From assembly GCA_902506565.1 (NCBI GenBank), contig LR732703.1, positions 4,174,400-4,238,399 of the forward strand: DNA of 64,000 nucleotides, in the 5' to 3' direction. Below, piece by piece: positions 25,816 to 34,217 of this stretch. Origin of the DNA: Burkholderiales bacterium 8X (GTDB taxonomy: Bacteria > Pseudomonadota > Gammaproteobacteria > Burkholderiales > Burkholderiaceae_C). Below the pieces are notes generated by a model, which searched no databases, was not told the DNA's origin, and was given only the letters and a program-made list of their open reading frames with translations. The position numbers were made by a program, and so were the translations under genes. Numbering within the stretch: position 1 is the stretch's first letter; each line of letters begins with the position of its first letter.

Positions 25816-26202
25816 TCAGGCCTGCCACACGCCGTAGCCGGCCTCCCGCAGGGCGATGCCGAGCTCGACCTCCATCTCGCGCGCGACGTCGTAGGGCATC
25901 GGGTTGTAGACCGCGTAGAGCGCCGGCAGCAGCCGCAAGCCGAAGTCGCGGACGAAGACATTCGCCTGGATGCCGGCCTTGTGCTTGTCGAAGCGGACAT
26001 CCGGATCGAGCCCGGTCATGCCGACATAGACGAAGGGCTTGCCGAGCCGATAGTCCGGGTTGGCGCGGCGAAAGCGCGGGCTGTTCCAGACCCGGTCGTC
26101 GAGTTCGACGACGTAGACGTGATGGTGGAGCTTCCGACCTTTGCGGCGGGTGGCGGCCCGGGGCTCGCCGGGCACCCGGGGCGGCTTGGCGGCGGCAGGC
26201 AT
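25816..26202 (-). CDS. Small GIY-YIG-like protein
   Basis: 128 residues. After a basic N-terminal tail come HHVYVVELDD, then FVYVGMTG about 30 residues later, then RFDKHKAG, and a late Glu in EMEVELGIAL. The order V-Y-V ... V-Y-V-G-x-T ... R ... H-K ... E resembles the GIY-YIG nuclease fold (two aromatic-Gly strands, Arg, Glu), although the spacing is wide and the first motif is degenerate. Function unknown. It is convergent with the phosphatase gene. Confidence 0.6.
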   Translation of the reverse strand: MPAAAKPPRVPGEPRAATRRKGRKLHHHVYVVELDDRVWNSPRFRRANPDYRLGKPFVYVGMTGLDPDVRFDKHKAGIQANVFVRDFGLRLLPALYAVYNPMPYDVAREMEVELGIALREAGYGVWQA

Positions 26203-26290
26203 CGCGGGATGATAGCCAGCGGTCCGAAAGGCCCGGCCCGCCGGAACGGCGTCCTACAGCCGGTTTGCCGCCACTCGGCTATACCGAGGC

Positions 26291-26920
26291 ATGCTCGAAA
26301 AACTTCCGGACGTGATCGGCCATGCATTGCACAACGTGCGTGCCGGGCTCGACGAAATCGCCTTCAACACGCTCGGCCTGCGCGAAGGCATGGCGTCGAT
26401 CGCGCTGACCAGCCTTGCATTTGCCGACCACGCGCCCATTCCGGCGCGCTACACCGCGGATGGCGAAGGCCTGTCGCCGCCCCTGCAGTGGACCGGCGTG
26501 CCACCGAATGCAGCCGCGCTCGCGCTGCTGGTCGAGGACGCGGATTCGCCTACGCCGAACCCGCTCGTGCATGCCATCGTGGTGGGCCTTCCGCCGGGCG
26601 ACGGTGCCTTGGCCGAAGCGGCATTGGCAAGCGCCGAGAACGAAGGCGCGGGCCTTCATGTCGGCCGCAATTCGTACCTGCAGGCGGCCTGGCTGCCGCC
26701 CGATCCGCCGCCCGGGCATGGCGTGCATCGCTACGCTTTCCAGCTGTTCGCTCTCGACCAAGCGCCGGAATTTTCCGAAACCCCCGGCCGCGACGAACTG
26801 GTCGATGTGCTGCGCGAACACGCGATCGCCAGCGGCTTGCTGATCGGTACATGCGAACGACCCGACGGCTCCATCAAGATCGACGAAGGCGCGCCAGCCG
26901 GCCCGGTGATCGCGGGCTGA
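26291..26920 (+). CDS. YbhB/YbcL-family (PEBP-like) protein
   Basis: 209 residues. PEBP features are SPPLQWTGVPPNAAALALLVEDADSP, HAIVVGLPP, HRYAFQLFALD and the C-terminal helix with HAIASG. Bacterial members are small cytosolic proteins of unclear role, called Raf-kinase-inhibitor-like by fold. There is an N-terminal extension of about 30 residues before the usual start. Confidence 0.92.
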   Translation: MLEKLPDVIGHALHNVRAGLDEIAFNTLGLREGMASIALTSLAFADHAPIPARYTADGEGLSPPLQWTGVPPNAAALALLVEDADSPTPNPLVHAIVVGLPPGDGALAEAALASAENEGAGLHVGRNSYLQAAWLPPDPPPGHGVHRYAFQLFALDQAPEFSETPGRDELVDVLREHAIASGLLIGTCERPDGSIKIDEGAPAGPVIAG

Positions 26921-26939
26921 GCCCCAGCCCGCGTCGCGA

Positions 26940-27764
26940 TCAGCCGAGCGGCCCCTCGTAGGCGGTTGAAAGCGGCAGCCGGGACACCTCGGCAAGCAAA
27001 GCGGCGAGCTGCGCCGCGGCGGCATCGATCACCGCCTGCCCCTTCGCCGCTGTGGCCGTGCCGGCATTGCCGGCCGCGCCGCGCGGGTTGTAGTCCTCCA
27101 TCGCCCAACCCAGCTTGGCGCTCCGGCCGTTGCCGAGGATCGGATAGTTCGCCGCCCGCTCGCGCGAGGTGGAGCCGAAGTCCTTCGCCTCGCGCATGTC
27201 GACCTTGTCCGGCGCGAGCGCCAGCATCATGGAGGTCTCGATCTCGCCCGCATGCACGCCGAAGCGGTGTTCCTCGGTCGCGAACTGCGCGCCGGCCTCG
27301 CCCAGCGGCAGGTTGAACCAGCTCACGCTCAGCACCACCAGGCCGTGCTCGATCCGAAGCTCGCGGGCCGCGACATCCATCGGCCCCACATGGCCGCCAT
27401 GCGCATTGAACAGCACCAGCTTGCGAACGCCCGCGCGTGCCACGCCGGCGCCGATGTCCTTCCACATCCGGATCAGGGTTTCGGACGACAGGGTCAGCGT
27501 GCCCGCGAAATTCGAATGCTCCGGACTGAAGCCGATCGGCTGGGTGGGCAGGAACAACGCCGGCAGCGCTGTCGGCAACAGCGGCAGCGCTGCCGCGACG
27601 ATGCCGTCCACCAGCATCGAATCGACGCCCAGGGGCAGGTGCGGGCCGTGCTGCTCGGTGGCGCCGAGGGGCAGCACCGCAACCGTGGCGGTGGAATCGA
27701 GCCGGGCGAAGTCGGGCGACTTCAGGTCGGCCCAGAAGCGCGGTTGCGCGGAGGGTGCAGTCAT
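26940..27764 (-). CDS. Creatininase-family amidohydrolase
   Basis: 274 residues. Metal-site motifs of the creatininase/MftE family are present: LPLGATEQHGPHLPLGVDS (Glu, His, Asp ligands), LFNAHGGHVG (His) and GVHAGEIETSMM (Glu). These enzymes hydrolyse cyclic or small amides (creatinine, or substrates in riboflavin, F420 or mycofactocin pathways). No pathway partners are adjacent, so the substrate is unknown. It is divergent from the SDR gene, with about 70 bases between starts. Confidence 0.9.
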   Translation of the reverse strand: MTAPSAQPRFWADLKSPDFARLDSTATVAVLPLGATEQHGPHLPLGVDSMLVDGIVAAALPLLPTALPALFLPTQPIGFSPEHSNFAGTLTLSSETLIRMWKDIGAGVARAGVRKLVLFNAHGGHVGPMDVAARELRIEHGLVVLSVSWFNLPLGEAGAQFATEEHRFGVHAGEIETSMMLALAPDKVDMREAKDFGSTSRERAANYPILGNGRSAKLGWAMEDYNPRGAAGNAGTATAAKGQAVIDAAAAQLAALLAEVSRLPLSTAYEGPLG

Positions 27765-27833
27765 GCGCGGATATTAGAGCGGTGCTTCAATGGCGTCCGC
27801 CTCGATCCCACCCCAACCCTTTCAACGAATGCC

Positions 27834-28631
27834 ATGGACCTTCAACTTCACGACCTCCACGTTCTCGTCACCGGCGGCAGCAAGGGCATCGGCCTGGCCT
27901 GTGCCGAAGGCTTCCTGCGCGAAGGCGCCCGCGTCAGCCTGGTCTCGCGCGACCGGCAGAACCTGGAGCGCGGCCGCGACCAGCTGATCGAGGCGCTGCC
28001 GGCCGCGAAGGATCGCATCGCCCTGCACGACGCCGACCTTCGCGATGCAGAGAAGGCGATCGCCGCGCTCGATGCCGCCGAGGCCGGCTTCGGCCCGCTC
28101 GACGTGCTGGTCAATTCGGCCGGCGCGGCGCGGCGGACTCCGCCGGCCGAGCTGACGGCCGCCGCCTGGCACGAGGCCATGGAAGCCAAGTACTTCACCT
28201 ACATCCACATGATGGATCCGGTGGTGAAGCGGATGGGAGAACGCGGTCGCGGCGCGATCGTCAACATCGTGGGTGCCGGCGGCAAGGTGGCGAGCCCGAC
28301 CCACATGGCGGGCGGCGCCGCCAACGCGGCCCTGCTGCTGGCCAGCGTCGGCATGGCGTCGGCCTATGCGGCGCGCGGGGTACGGGTGAACGCGGTCAAT
28401 CCCGGACTCACATCGACCGAGCGGCTGAACGAAGGCCTGCGGGCCGACGCTCGCCTCAGCGGTTCGACCGCCGAGGAGGCGCTCGAACAAGCTCGCCGGA
28501 AGATGCCGCTCGGCCGAATCGCCACGCCCGAGGAAATCGCGAACGCGGTGGTTTTCCTGGCTTCCGCGAAGGCGAGCTACATCACCGGCGCGGTGCTCGC
28601 GATGGACGGCGCGGCGACGCCGTTGATCTGA
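27834..28631 (+). CDS. SDR-family oxidoreductase with altered active site
   Basis: 265 residues. The Rossmann nucleotide motif is TGGSKGIG near residue 12, with NSAGAARR, then a C-terminal PGL and FLASAKASYITGAVLAMDG. The expected catalytic Tyr-x-x-x-Lys is not found: the matching stretch is SPTHMAGGAANAALL, with His and Ala at the two places. The protein may still bind NAD(P)H, but classical SDR catalysis is doubtful. I start at the ATG at 27834, where similarity begins; the frame is open upstream but overlaps the creatininase gene. Confidence 0.88.
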   Translation: MDLQLHDLHVLVTGGSKGIGLACAEGFLREGARVSLVSRDRQNLERGRDQLIEALPAAKDRIALHDADLRDAEKAIAALDAAEAGFGPLDVLVNSAGAARRTPPAELTAAAWHEAMEAKYFTYIHMMDPVVKRMGERGRGAIVNIVGAGGKVASPTHMAGGAANAALLLASVGMASAYAARGVRVNAVNPGLTSTERLNEGLRADARLSGSTAEEALEQARRKMPLGRIATPEEIANAVVFLASAKASYITGAVLAMDGAATPLI

Positions 28632-28659
28632 GCGCGCCGGGTCGGCGGCCCGAAAGGCT

Positions 28660-30033
28660 TCAGCGGCTCTTGGCCACGCGCCAGACCGCGTTGCCGACAT
28701 CGTCGGCGACCAGCAGCGCACCCGACTTGTCGAGGGCCACGCCGACCGGCCGACCCTGCGCTTTTTCCTCCGCGTTCAGGAACCCGGTCAGGAAGTCGAC
28801 CGGCTGCCCGGTCGGCTTGCCATCCTGGAAGGGCACGAACACCACCTTGTAGCCGGAGAGCGGCTTGCGGTTCCACGAGCCGTGCTCGCCGATGAAGGCG
28901 CCGCTCGCGAACGGCGCGGGCATGCCTCGCGCATCCGAGAACACGAGGCCGAGCGGCGCCACGTGCGAGCCGAGGGCATAGTCCGGCACCACCGCCTTGG
29001 CGACCAGGTCCGGCCGCGCCGGCGACACCCGCGCGTCGACGTTGCCGCCGTAGTAGCTGTAGGGCCAGCCGTAGAAGGCGCCGTCCTTCACCGACGTGAG
29101 GTAGTCGGGCACCAGGTCGCTGCCGATCTCGTCGCGTTCGTTCACGACCGTCCACAGCGCCTTCGACGAAGGCTCCCAGCCCATGCCGTTCGGATTGCGC
29201 AGGCCGCTCGCGAAGAGGCGCTTGGCGCCGCTCTTCACGTCGACCTCCCAGATCGCGGCTCGGCCCTCCTCGGCCTCCATGCCGTTCTCCGCGACGTTGC
29301 TGTTGGAACCGACCGTGACATACAGCTTGCTGCCGTCGCCGTTGGCGAGCACGTTCTTGGTCCAGTGGTGGTTGATGCCGGCCGGCAGGTCGGTCACCTT
29401 GGTGGGGGTCGCGGTGATCGAGGTCTGGCCATCGGTGTACGGCACCTTGACCAGTGCGTCCGCGTTGGCGATGAAGAGCTCGTTGCCGACCAGCGCGACG
29501 CCGAACGGCGACATCAGGTTCTGCATGAAGACCTGCCGGACCTCGGCCTTGCCGTCGCCATCGGCATCGCGCAGCAGGGTGATGCGGTTCGGGCTGGGCA
29601 CGCCGGCGCCGGCGCGCTTCATGACCATCCCCATGACCTTCTGCTTGATCGCGGCCACGATGCCGTCGCCGCCATCCTTCGAGCCTTCCGGCTTGGGCGG
29701 CTTGTTGCTCTCGACCACCAGGACGTCGCCATTCGGCAGCACGTGGACCCAGCGCGGATGGTCGAGTCCGCGGGCGAGCGCGGTGACGGTGAAGCCGCTC
29801 GGGGCCACCGGCCCGGCGGTGTCGCCCCAGCCGACCGCGGGCGCGATCTTGACGGTGGGAATCAAGGTCTTGTTCGGCGCCGGCAGCTGCGGCGCCGAGC
29901 CGATGCCGGCTTCGGCGGGTAGCTTGGAGGTTTCGCCGCAGCCGGCCAGCAGCAAACCGGCGGCGAGCGGCGCCAGCAACGCCGATCGAAGGGTGCGGTT
30001 GGGGGAGCGGGACGGGCGATTCGGAGAATTCAT
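28660..30033 (-). CDS. Sorbosone dehydrogenase-like (PQQ-type beta-propeller) lipoprotein
   Basis: 457 residues with a lipobox LLAGC (Cys32), so it is probably membrane-anchored in the periplasm. The rest is a beta-propeller of the sorbosone/glucose dehydrogenase (GDH) type: GLDHPRWVHVLPNGDVLV, ITLLRDADGDGKAE, VGSNSNVAENG, GLRNPNGMGWEP, VNERDEIG, GAFYGWPYSYYG, PLGLVFSD, GEHGSWNRKPLSG. The order matches PQQ-dependent soluble aldose dehydrogenase-like proteins; whether PQQ binds here is not proved. Start chosen at the ATG at 30033, just before the lipoprotein signal. Confidence 0.9.
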   Translation of the reverse strand: MNSPNRPSRSPNRTLRSALLAPLAAGLLLAGCGETSKLPAEAGIGSAPQLPAPNKTLIPTVKIAPAVGWGDTAGPVAPSGFTVTALARGLDHPRWVHVLPNGDVLVVESNKPPKPEGSKDGGDGIVAAIKQKVMGMVMKRAGAGVPSPNRITLLRDADGDGKAEVRQVFMQNLMSPFGVALVGNELFIANADALVKVPYTDGQTSITATPTKVTDLPAGINHHWTKNVLANGDGSKLYVTVGSNSNVAENGMEAEEGRAAIWEVDVKSGAKRLFASGLRNPNGMGWEPSSKALWTVVNERDEIGSDLVPDYLTSVKDGAFYGWPYSYYGGNVDARVSPARPDLVAKAVVPDYALGSHVAPLGLVFSDARGMPAPFASGAFIGEHGSWNRKPLSGYKVVFVPFQDGKPTGQPVDFLTGFLNAEEKAQGRPVGVALDKSGALLVADDVGNAVWRVAKSR

Positions 30034-30197
30034 GCAGATGCCTCTGGAGGATGGTGGCGAACGAACAGCCGGGCAGCCGGTTCGCGGGAAGCTGCTCATC
30101 ATGTGGCGCCGCATCGCCCGCCATGTCGGCAGGCGGCGCAATCGCGCGTAGCCGCAGCGCGCCGCCATCACCGGCAGGCGCCGGCTACCATCGGGCG

Positions 30198-30944
30198 ATG
30201 ACGCAAGACCTGTTTCGCCAGGACGGCTACCTGCGGGAATGCGAAGCCCGCGTGATTCGCGTGGAGGAAGCCGGCGTGGTGCTCGATCGAACCGTGTTCT
30301 ATCCGCTCGGTGGCGGCCAGGCCGGCGATACCGGGCAGTTGCTGATGGCCGACGGCCGAACGCTCCAGATCGCCGACACCCGCAAGGCCAAGGACGCCGA
30401 AGGCCGCCCGACCGAGGACATCCTGCATGTGCCTGCCGACGGGCAGGCCGAACGGATCGCGGCATTGCAGCCCGGCGACCTGCTGACCGCCCGCATCGAT
30501 TGGGAACGCCGGCATCGGCTGATGCGCTTCCACACCGCCACCCACCTTCTCTGCCACCTGGTGCCCCAGCCGGTCAACGGCTGCTCGATCACCCCCGACT
30601 ACGCACGCCTCGACTTCCACATGACTGAGGCCCTGGACAAGGAAACGCTCAACGCCGGCCTCGCCGCGCTGGTCGGGGCGGCCCATCCGCTGAACGTCGG
30701 CGCCATCAGCGACGCCGAGCTCGATGCCAACCCGGCGCTCGTGAAAAGCATGAGCGTGCAGCCGCCGCGCGGCACCGGCAGCGTTCGCACGATCCGCATC
30801 GGGCACGAATCCGGCTCCATCGATTTCCAGCCTTGCGGCGGTACCCATGTCGCCAATACCTCGGAGATCGGGCGGGTGATGGTCACCAAGATCGAGAAGA
30901 AGAGCGCCAACACGCGTCGCGTGGTGCTGGGCTGGGCGCCATGA
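30198..30944 (+). CDS. Alanyl-tRNA editing protein AlaX-like
   Basis: 248 residues. Free-standing editing domain that hydrolyses mischarged Ser- or Gly-tRNA(Ala). Zinc ligands are HTATH (His112, His116) and CGGTH (Cys213, His217); GGGQAGDTG and FYPLGGG near the start are family motifs. No aminoacylation domain is present. I start at the ATG at 30198. It is cytosolic and stands alone. Confidence 0.93.
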   Translation: MTQDLFRQDGYLRECEARVIRVEEAGVVLDRTVFYPLGGGQAGDTGQLLMADGRTLQIADTRKAKDAEGRPTEDILHVPADGQAERIAALQPGDLLTARIDWERRHRLMRFHTATHLLCHLVPQPVNGCSITPDYARLDFHMTEALDKETLNAGLAALVGAAHPLNVGAISDAELDANPALVKSMSVQPPRGTGSVRTIRIGHESGSIDFQPCGGTHVANTSEIGRVMVTKIEKKSANTRRVVLGWAP

Positions 30945-31051
30945 GGCCCTGCCCACCCGGCGTGGGCCTCCGTTTGCCTCGCCGATTCGAGCCCTCCGGC
31001 CGGACCGGCGACGCCGGAACTTCGCTCGTTTCGGAAGCTCGGACAGGACGC

Positions 31052-33319
31052 ATGGTCCGGCTCCACCCGCTTTTTCGCTCCACGTTCGCTGCCCTCGGTT
31101 CCGCAAGGTCGGTGGCGGCGGCGACGCTGGCAGCGCTGGCCCTGGTCTGCGGCGCACCGGCCATGGCGCAGCTCGCCGCCAAGCCGAGCGCGGTGGTGGT
31201 CACCCCGCATGTGCGGGCCGAGCTGATCGCCCATGCGCCGGAAGGCATCGCGCCCGGGTCGCCGGTCATGGTGGGCCTGCAGCTCGTGCATCAGCCCGAA
31301 TGGCACACCTACTGGAAGAACGCCGGCGACTCGGGGCTGCCCACCGAACTCGCCTGGACGCTGCCCCCGGGCCTCGCGGCCGGCGACATCGCCTGGCCGG
31401 TGCCGCGCAAGATCCCGATCGGCAACCTGGCCAACTACGGCTACGAAGACACGATCGTGTTGCCGGTGCCGGTTACCGTCGCGCCCGACTTCAAGCCGGC
31501 GGCCAGCCTGACGGGCCCCGAGGCCGTCGACATCCGGCTCAAGGCCTCCTGGCTGGTCTGCCGCAAGGAATGCATTCCGGAAGAAGGCGACTTCCAGCTC
31601 CGCCTTCCGGTCAAGGGTTCGACCGCGGTTCACAAGGACGCCTTCGATGCGGCGATGGCGGCGCAGCCCGCCGCGCTGGCGCCCGAGGCCCGCATTGCGC
31701 TGGAAGGCCAGGCCCTGAAGCTGCAGGTCGACGGCCTGCCCGACGCCGCGCTCGGCAAGACGCTCGAACTGTTCCCCGAGACGCCCGAAGTGATCCACAC
31801 GGCCGCGGTGCTCGGCAAGGACTGGACCCAGTCCTGGAACGGTTCGACCTGGACCGCCACCGTGCCGCTCGCGGCGCAGCGAAGCGCGAGCCCGGCCACG
31901 ATGCCGTGGGTGTTGGCGCTCGCGAACGACGATCGGTCATCCGGCCAGCCGGTCGCCTGGCGGGTCGAAGGCCAGGTGCGGGGCGAGTGGCCGACGCTCG
32001 CGCCCCGCGCCGAGGTCTCGCCGGCGCTGCGTTCCGCGCTCGAAGCCAATGCCGCCTCGCAGCCGGCTTCAACACCGCCGTCGAACCCGACCGGCGTGGC
32101 GCCTGCGTCGATCGCCTCGAGCACCTTCCTCGCCGCGCTTCTCGGTGCGTTGGTCGGCGGCCTGCTGCTCAACCTGATGCCGTGCGTCTTTCCGGTCCTC
32201 GCGATCAAGGTGCTGGCATTCACCCGCCGGGCCGACGACCGTCGCGGCCACCGGATCGCGGCGCTCGCCTATTCGAGCGGCGTGGTGCTGTCCTTCCTGG
32301 CACTGGGCGGCGCCCTGCTGGCGCTGCGCATGGCGGGTGCCCAGCTGGGCTGGGGCTTCCAGCTGCAATCGCCGGCGGTGGTCGCGGCCCTCGCGGCCCT
32401 GTTCACGCTGATCGGCCTCAACCTGGCGGGCATGTACGAGTTCCGAATGCTGGCGCCGGCCTCGGTCTGCTCGGTACAGGCGCGGCATCCGGTCGCCAAC
32501 GACTTCCTGTCGGGCGTGCTGGCGGTGGTGATCGCCTCGCCCTGCACCGCGCCGTTCATGGGCGCGTCGATGGGCCTCGCGATCGGTTTGCCGGCGGCCC
32601 AGGCCCTACTGCTTTTCGCCGTGCTGGGCCTCGGTCTGGCGCTGCCGTACCTGGTCGCAGGCTTCGTGCCGGCGGTGGCGCGGCTGCTGCCGAAGCCCGG
32701 CGCCTGGATGGACACCCTGCGCCGCCTGCTGGCGTTCCCGATGTTCGCCACGGTCGCGTGGCTGGTCTGGGTGCTCGGCCAGCAAAGCGGCATCGATGGC
32801 GCCGGCGCCCTGCTGGCGCTCCTGGTGAGCATGGCCGCGATCGTCTGGGCATTGACGCTCCGCGGGCGCACGCGCCGCGTGCTGGTCGGGGTGCTGGCAG
32901 CTGCCGGAGCCCTGCTCCTGGTGACGATCGGCGACAGCGTGCTGCGCGGCCAGCCGGCCCCGGCGGCGGTGGCCGCCGGCGAGCGCTGGCAGCCCTGGTC
33001 TGCCGACCGCACCGCGCAGCTGGTCGCCGCCGGGCAGCCGGTCTTCGTCGATTTCACGGCCGCCTGGTGCGTGACCTGTCAATACAACAAGCGAACCACG
33101 CTCGGCAATGCCGAGGTGCTGGCGGACTTCGACGCCCGCAAGGTGGCCTTGCTGCGCGCCGACTGGACCCGCCGCGATCCGGCCATCACCGCCGCCCTGA
33201 ACGCGCTCGGCCGCAGCGGCGTACCCGTCTACGTGCTTCATGCCCCCGGCCGGCCGCCGCAGGTCATGACCGAGATCCTCGACCGCGGCGAGTTGCAGAA
33301 AGCGTTGGCATCGCTGTAA
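31052..33319 (+). CDS. dsbD: Thiol:disulfide interchange protein, DsbD/ScsB family
   Basis: 755 residues, longer than E. coli DsbD (565), and closer to the ScsB/DipZ-like form. It has an N-terminal signal (cut near PAMAQ), then a periplasmic DsbD_1-type domain with CRKEC (Cys170, Cys174), about eight membrane helices carrying the paired Cys of PCVFPVLAIK (Cys378) and SPCTAPFMG (Cys498), and a C-terminal thioredoxin domain with AAWCVTC (Cys673, Cys676). It moves electrons from cytosolic thioredoxin to periplasmic partners. A redoxin lies directly downstream and may be a client. Start at the ATG at 31052, before the signal. Confidence 0.93.
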   Translation: MVRLHPLFRSTFAALGSARSVAAATLAALALVCGAPAMAQLAAKPSAVVVTPHVRAELIAHAPEGIAPGSPVMVGLQLVHQPEWHTYWKNAGDSGLPTELAWTLPPGLAAGDIAWPVPRKIPIGNLANYGYEDTIVLPVPVTVAPDFKPAASLTGPEAVDIRLKASWLVCRKECIPEEGDFQLRLPVKGSTAVHKDAFDAAMAAQPAALAPEARIALEGQALKLQVDGLPDAALGKTLELFPETPEVIHTAAVLGKDWTQSWNGSTWTATVPLAAQRSASPATMPWVLALANDDRSSGQPVAWRVEGQVRGEWPTLAPRAEVSPALRSALEANAASQPASTPPSNPTGVAPASIASSTFLAALLGALVGGLLLNLMPCVFPVLAIKVLAFTRRADDRRGHRIAALAYSSGVVLSFLALGGALLALRMAGAQLGWGFQLQSPAVVAALAALFTLIGLNLAGMYEFRMLAPASVCSVQARHPVANDFLSGVLAVVIASPCTAPFMGASMGLAIGLPAAQALLLFAVLGLGLALPYLVAGFVPAVARLLPKPGAWMDTLRRLLAFPMFATVAWLVWVLGQQSGIDGAGALLALLVSMAAIVWALTLRGRTRRVLVGVLAAAGALLLVTIGDSVLRGQPAPAAVAAGERWQPWSADRTAQLVAAGQPVFVDFTAAWCVTCQYNKRTTLGNAEVLADFDARKVALLRADWTRRDPAITAALNALGRSGVPVYVLHAPGRPPQVMTEILDRGELQKALASL

Positions 33320-33331
33320 GTCCTAAGGACT
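33319..33331. promoter_or_regulatory. Short palindrome at the end of dsbD
   Basis: AGTCCTAAGGACT forms a perfect 6+6 inverted repeat around one base, just at the stop of dsbD and 80 bases before the redoxin gene. It could be an operator for the redoxin or a weak terminator stem; no T tract follows. Confidence 0.25.
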
Positions 33332-33412
33332 AACGGGTTGTCACAAGGGCTTGAAGAAACCGTTCTAAGCTCTGGTGTTCATTGCATTTATTGAAGCAGG
33401 AGCCGACACCTC

Positions 33413-34108
33413 ATGTCCCCCTCGACCCTCGACGAATCGCGTTCGATGCGCGCTGCCCGCAACGCTCGCGCGTCCCTCAGCCGCGCCTCGCGCCGCGCGG
33501 TCATGGCGGCCGCGGTCGCGCTCGGTGCCACGTTCCTGATGAACGCGGAAGCCGCGCCGGCTGCCGTGGTCGGGCAGAAGGCGCCTGACTTCGTCGCGGT
33601 CGACACGCAGGGCAAGAAGCACCAGCTGTCGGATTTCGCGGGCAAGTTCGTGGTCCTCGAGTGGACCAATCCCGGCTGTCCCTTCGTTCGCAAGCACTAC
33701 GGCAGCGGCAACATGCCGGCCACGCAGAAATCCGCGACCGGCAAGGGCGTGGTGTGGCTGTCGATCAACTCGACCGAGCGCGCGGCGAGCGACTACCTGG
33801 CGCCCGCGGCACTCGACGCCTGGATGAAGCAGCATGCGGCCGCGCCGACCGCCGTCCTGATGGACGAGGACGGCGTGATCGGCCAGGCCTATGCCGCGCG
33901 CACCACGCCGCATCTCTTCATCGTCGATCCGAAAGGGGTGCTGGTGTATGCGGGCGGCATCGACAGCATTCCCTCGGCACGGCCGGACGACATCAAGACC
34001 GCCACCAACTACGTGAACCAGGCGCTCGGCGAGGTGCTCGGCGGCAAGCCGATCAGTTCGGCCAGCACGCGCCCCTACGGCTGCTCGATCAAGTACAAGT
34101 CGGTCTGA
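33413..34108 (+). CDS. Exported redoxin / AhpC-TSA-like thioredoxin-fold protein
   Basis: 231 residues. N-terminal twin-Arg-like and hydrophobic signal (RASRRAVMAAAVALGATF), then a redoxin fold: GQKAPDF, LSDFAGKFVVLEWTNPGCPFVRKHY with a single Cys89 at the active site, TPHLFIVD. A second Cys (Cys224) lies in the conserved C-terminal PYGCSIKY. A lone Cys followed by a distant one looks more like a peroxiredoxin resolving pair than a CxxC thioredoxin. AGGAG is 10 bases before the ATG. Located downstream of dsbD in the same direction, so DsbD could reduce it. Confidence 0.85.
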   Translation: MSPSTLDESRSMRAARNARASLSRASRRAVMAAAVALGATFLMNAEAAPAAVVGQKAPDFVAVDTQGKKHQLSDFAGKFVVLEWTNPGCPFVRKHYGSGNMPATQKSATGKGVVWLSINSTERAASDYLAPAALDAWMKQHAAAPTAVLMDEDGVIGQAYAARTTPHLFIVDPKGVLVYAGGIDSIPSARPDDIKTATNYVNQALGEVLGGKPISSASTRPYGCSIKYKSV

Positions 34109-34217
34109 GCCCGGGCCGCGGTCGAGCGCCGTCAGCCGGGCCCCACGAGTCTTTCGCAAGCGCCCGGCGCAGTGTTTGCCCTCTCCTTCGGAAGAAGGTG
34201 CCTGCGACAATCCGCGG

